64,000 nt of DNA, from positions 1 to 64,000 of the forward strand of contig NZ_JAKFUM010000011.1 in NCBI RefSeq assembly GCF_021732705.1, read 5' to 3'. The DNA is from Nevskia sp. (lineage in GTDB: Bacteria; Pseudomonadota; Gammaproteobacteria; Nevskiales; Nevskiaceae). A model generated the notes under the pieces. It saw only the letters and a program-made list of their open reading frames with translations, ran no database searches and was not told where the DNA came from. Positions 63,884 through 64,000 of this stretch are shown piece after piece (position 1 is the first letter of the stretch; each line of letters opens with the position of its first letter). The translations under genes and the position numbers were made by a program.

Positions 63884-64000
63884 GGGTTGCTGCCGGCTCG
63901 GGGAGCGACATCCAGCAGATCGGCGGGCGATGCCTGCAACGCGATCTGCCTGACCCACTTGGCCCGCTTTTCGCGCACCAGCACTTCGTTCTGCATGCGG
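63880..64000 (-). CDS. ccmC: Haem exporter protein CcmC, 3' end only
   Basis: The last 39 codons of a frame ending in TGA at 63880 are visible. They run Arg-Met-Gln-Asn-Glu-Val-Leu-Val-Arg-Glu-Lys-Arg-Ala-Lys-Trp-Val and match the basic C-terminal tail of CcmC. The stop overlaps the ccmD start, and the gene continues beyond the window. Confidence 0.75.
   Translation of the reverse strand, partial: RMQNEVLVREKRAKWVRQIALQASPADLLDVAPRAGSNP

Noticed and set aside
1-64000. tRNA, rRNA, CRISPR arrays and insertion sequences
   Set aside because: No T-loop-like tRNA signature, repeat-spacer array or transposase was seen in any gap or frame.

Overview
The window is a high-GC chromosomal segment of a gammaproteobacterium. 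The sucA-sucB pair, galU, the ccm cytochrome c maturation cluster, a wax-ester synthase and integron-type cassettes would fit a Nevskiales/Solimonas-like or Xanthomonadales-like aerobe. That assignment is inference, because there is no rRNA gene in the window. I found no tRNA, rRNA, CRISPR array or insertion sequence.

Layout. Positions 1-2005 are the right-hand part of an integron gene-cassette array: three lower-GC cassettes, each with one ORF and its attC site, and no integrase in view. From 2.4 to 11.8 kb lie mixed single genes: a styrene-oxide-isomerase-like membrane protein between two inverted repeat copies, an NTF2-like protein, an AraC regulator, a ferritin-like metal hydrolase, a secreted repeat protein, a molybdopterin oxidoreductase with its ferredoxin, and an amine oxidase. 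From 12.3 to 16.5 kb a flavocytochrome-c sulfide-dehydrogenase-like pair overlaps a four-gene cell-envelope operon with an ExbB/ExbD-like proton-channel pair.

The centre (16.6-43.2 kb) is a large PQQ-dependent alcohol-oxidation island. It holds a PQQ alcohol dehydrogenase with the Asp-x-Asp signature of lanthanide enzymes, a second quinoprotein, cytochrome c PedF, a SoxYZ-like carrier and metallohydrolase (quinoprotein relay genes), a porin, a two-component system, an aldehyde dehydrogenase, a sigma54 activator and pqqABCDE. It continues with a His/Asp-rich secreted protein, a PepSY lipoprotein, and a seven-gene operon joining a NitT/TauT-type ABC importer to a Ped/Lut-type ABC system. Sigma54 (-24/-12) promoter matches lie upstream of the dehydrogenase, porin, aldehyde dehydrogenase, activator and pqqA. 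Two of the control regions also carry a paired TGTCACAG/TGACACAG motif. Together these suggest one sigma54-activated, probably lanthanide-linked alcohol oxidation regulon.

The right third (43.3-64 kb) is mostly housekeeping: a thioredoxin-like protein, acetoacetyl-CoA reductase, EamA transporter, M48 peptidase, LOG protein, wax-ester synthase, a multi-PAS diguanylate cyclase, sucB-sucA, galU, a MaoC-like protein, and ccmIHGFED with the 3' end of ccmC. The ccm cluster would mature the c-type cytochromes that the quinoproteins need. Coding calls rest on reading translated sequences by eye; no database search was run.
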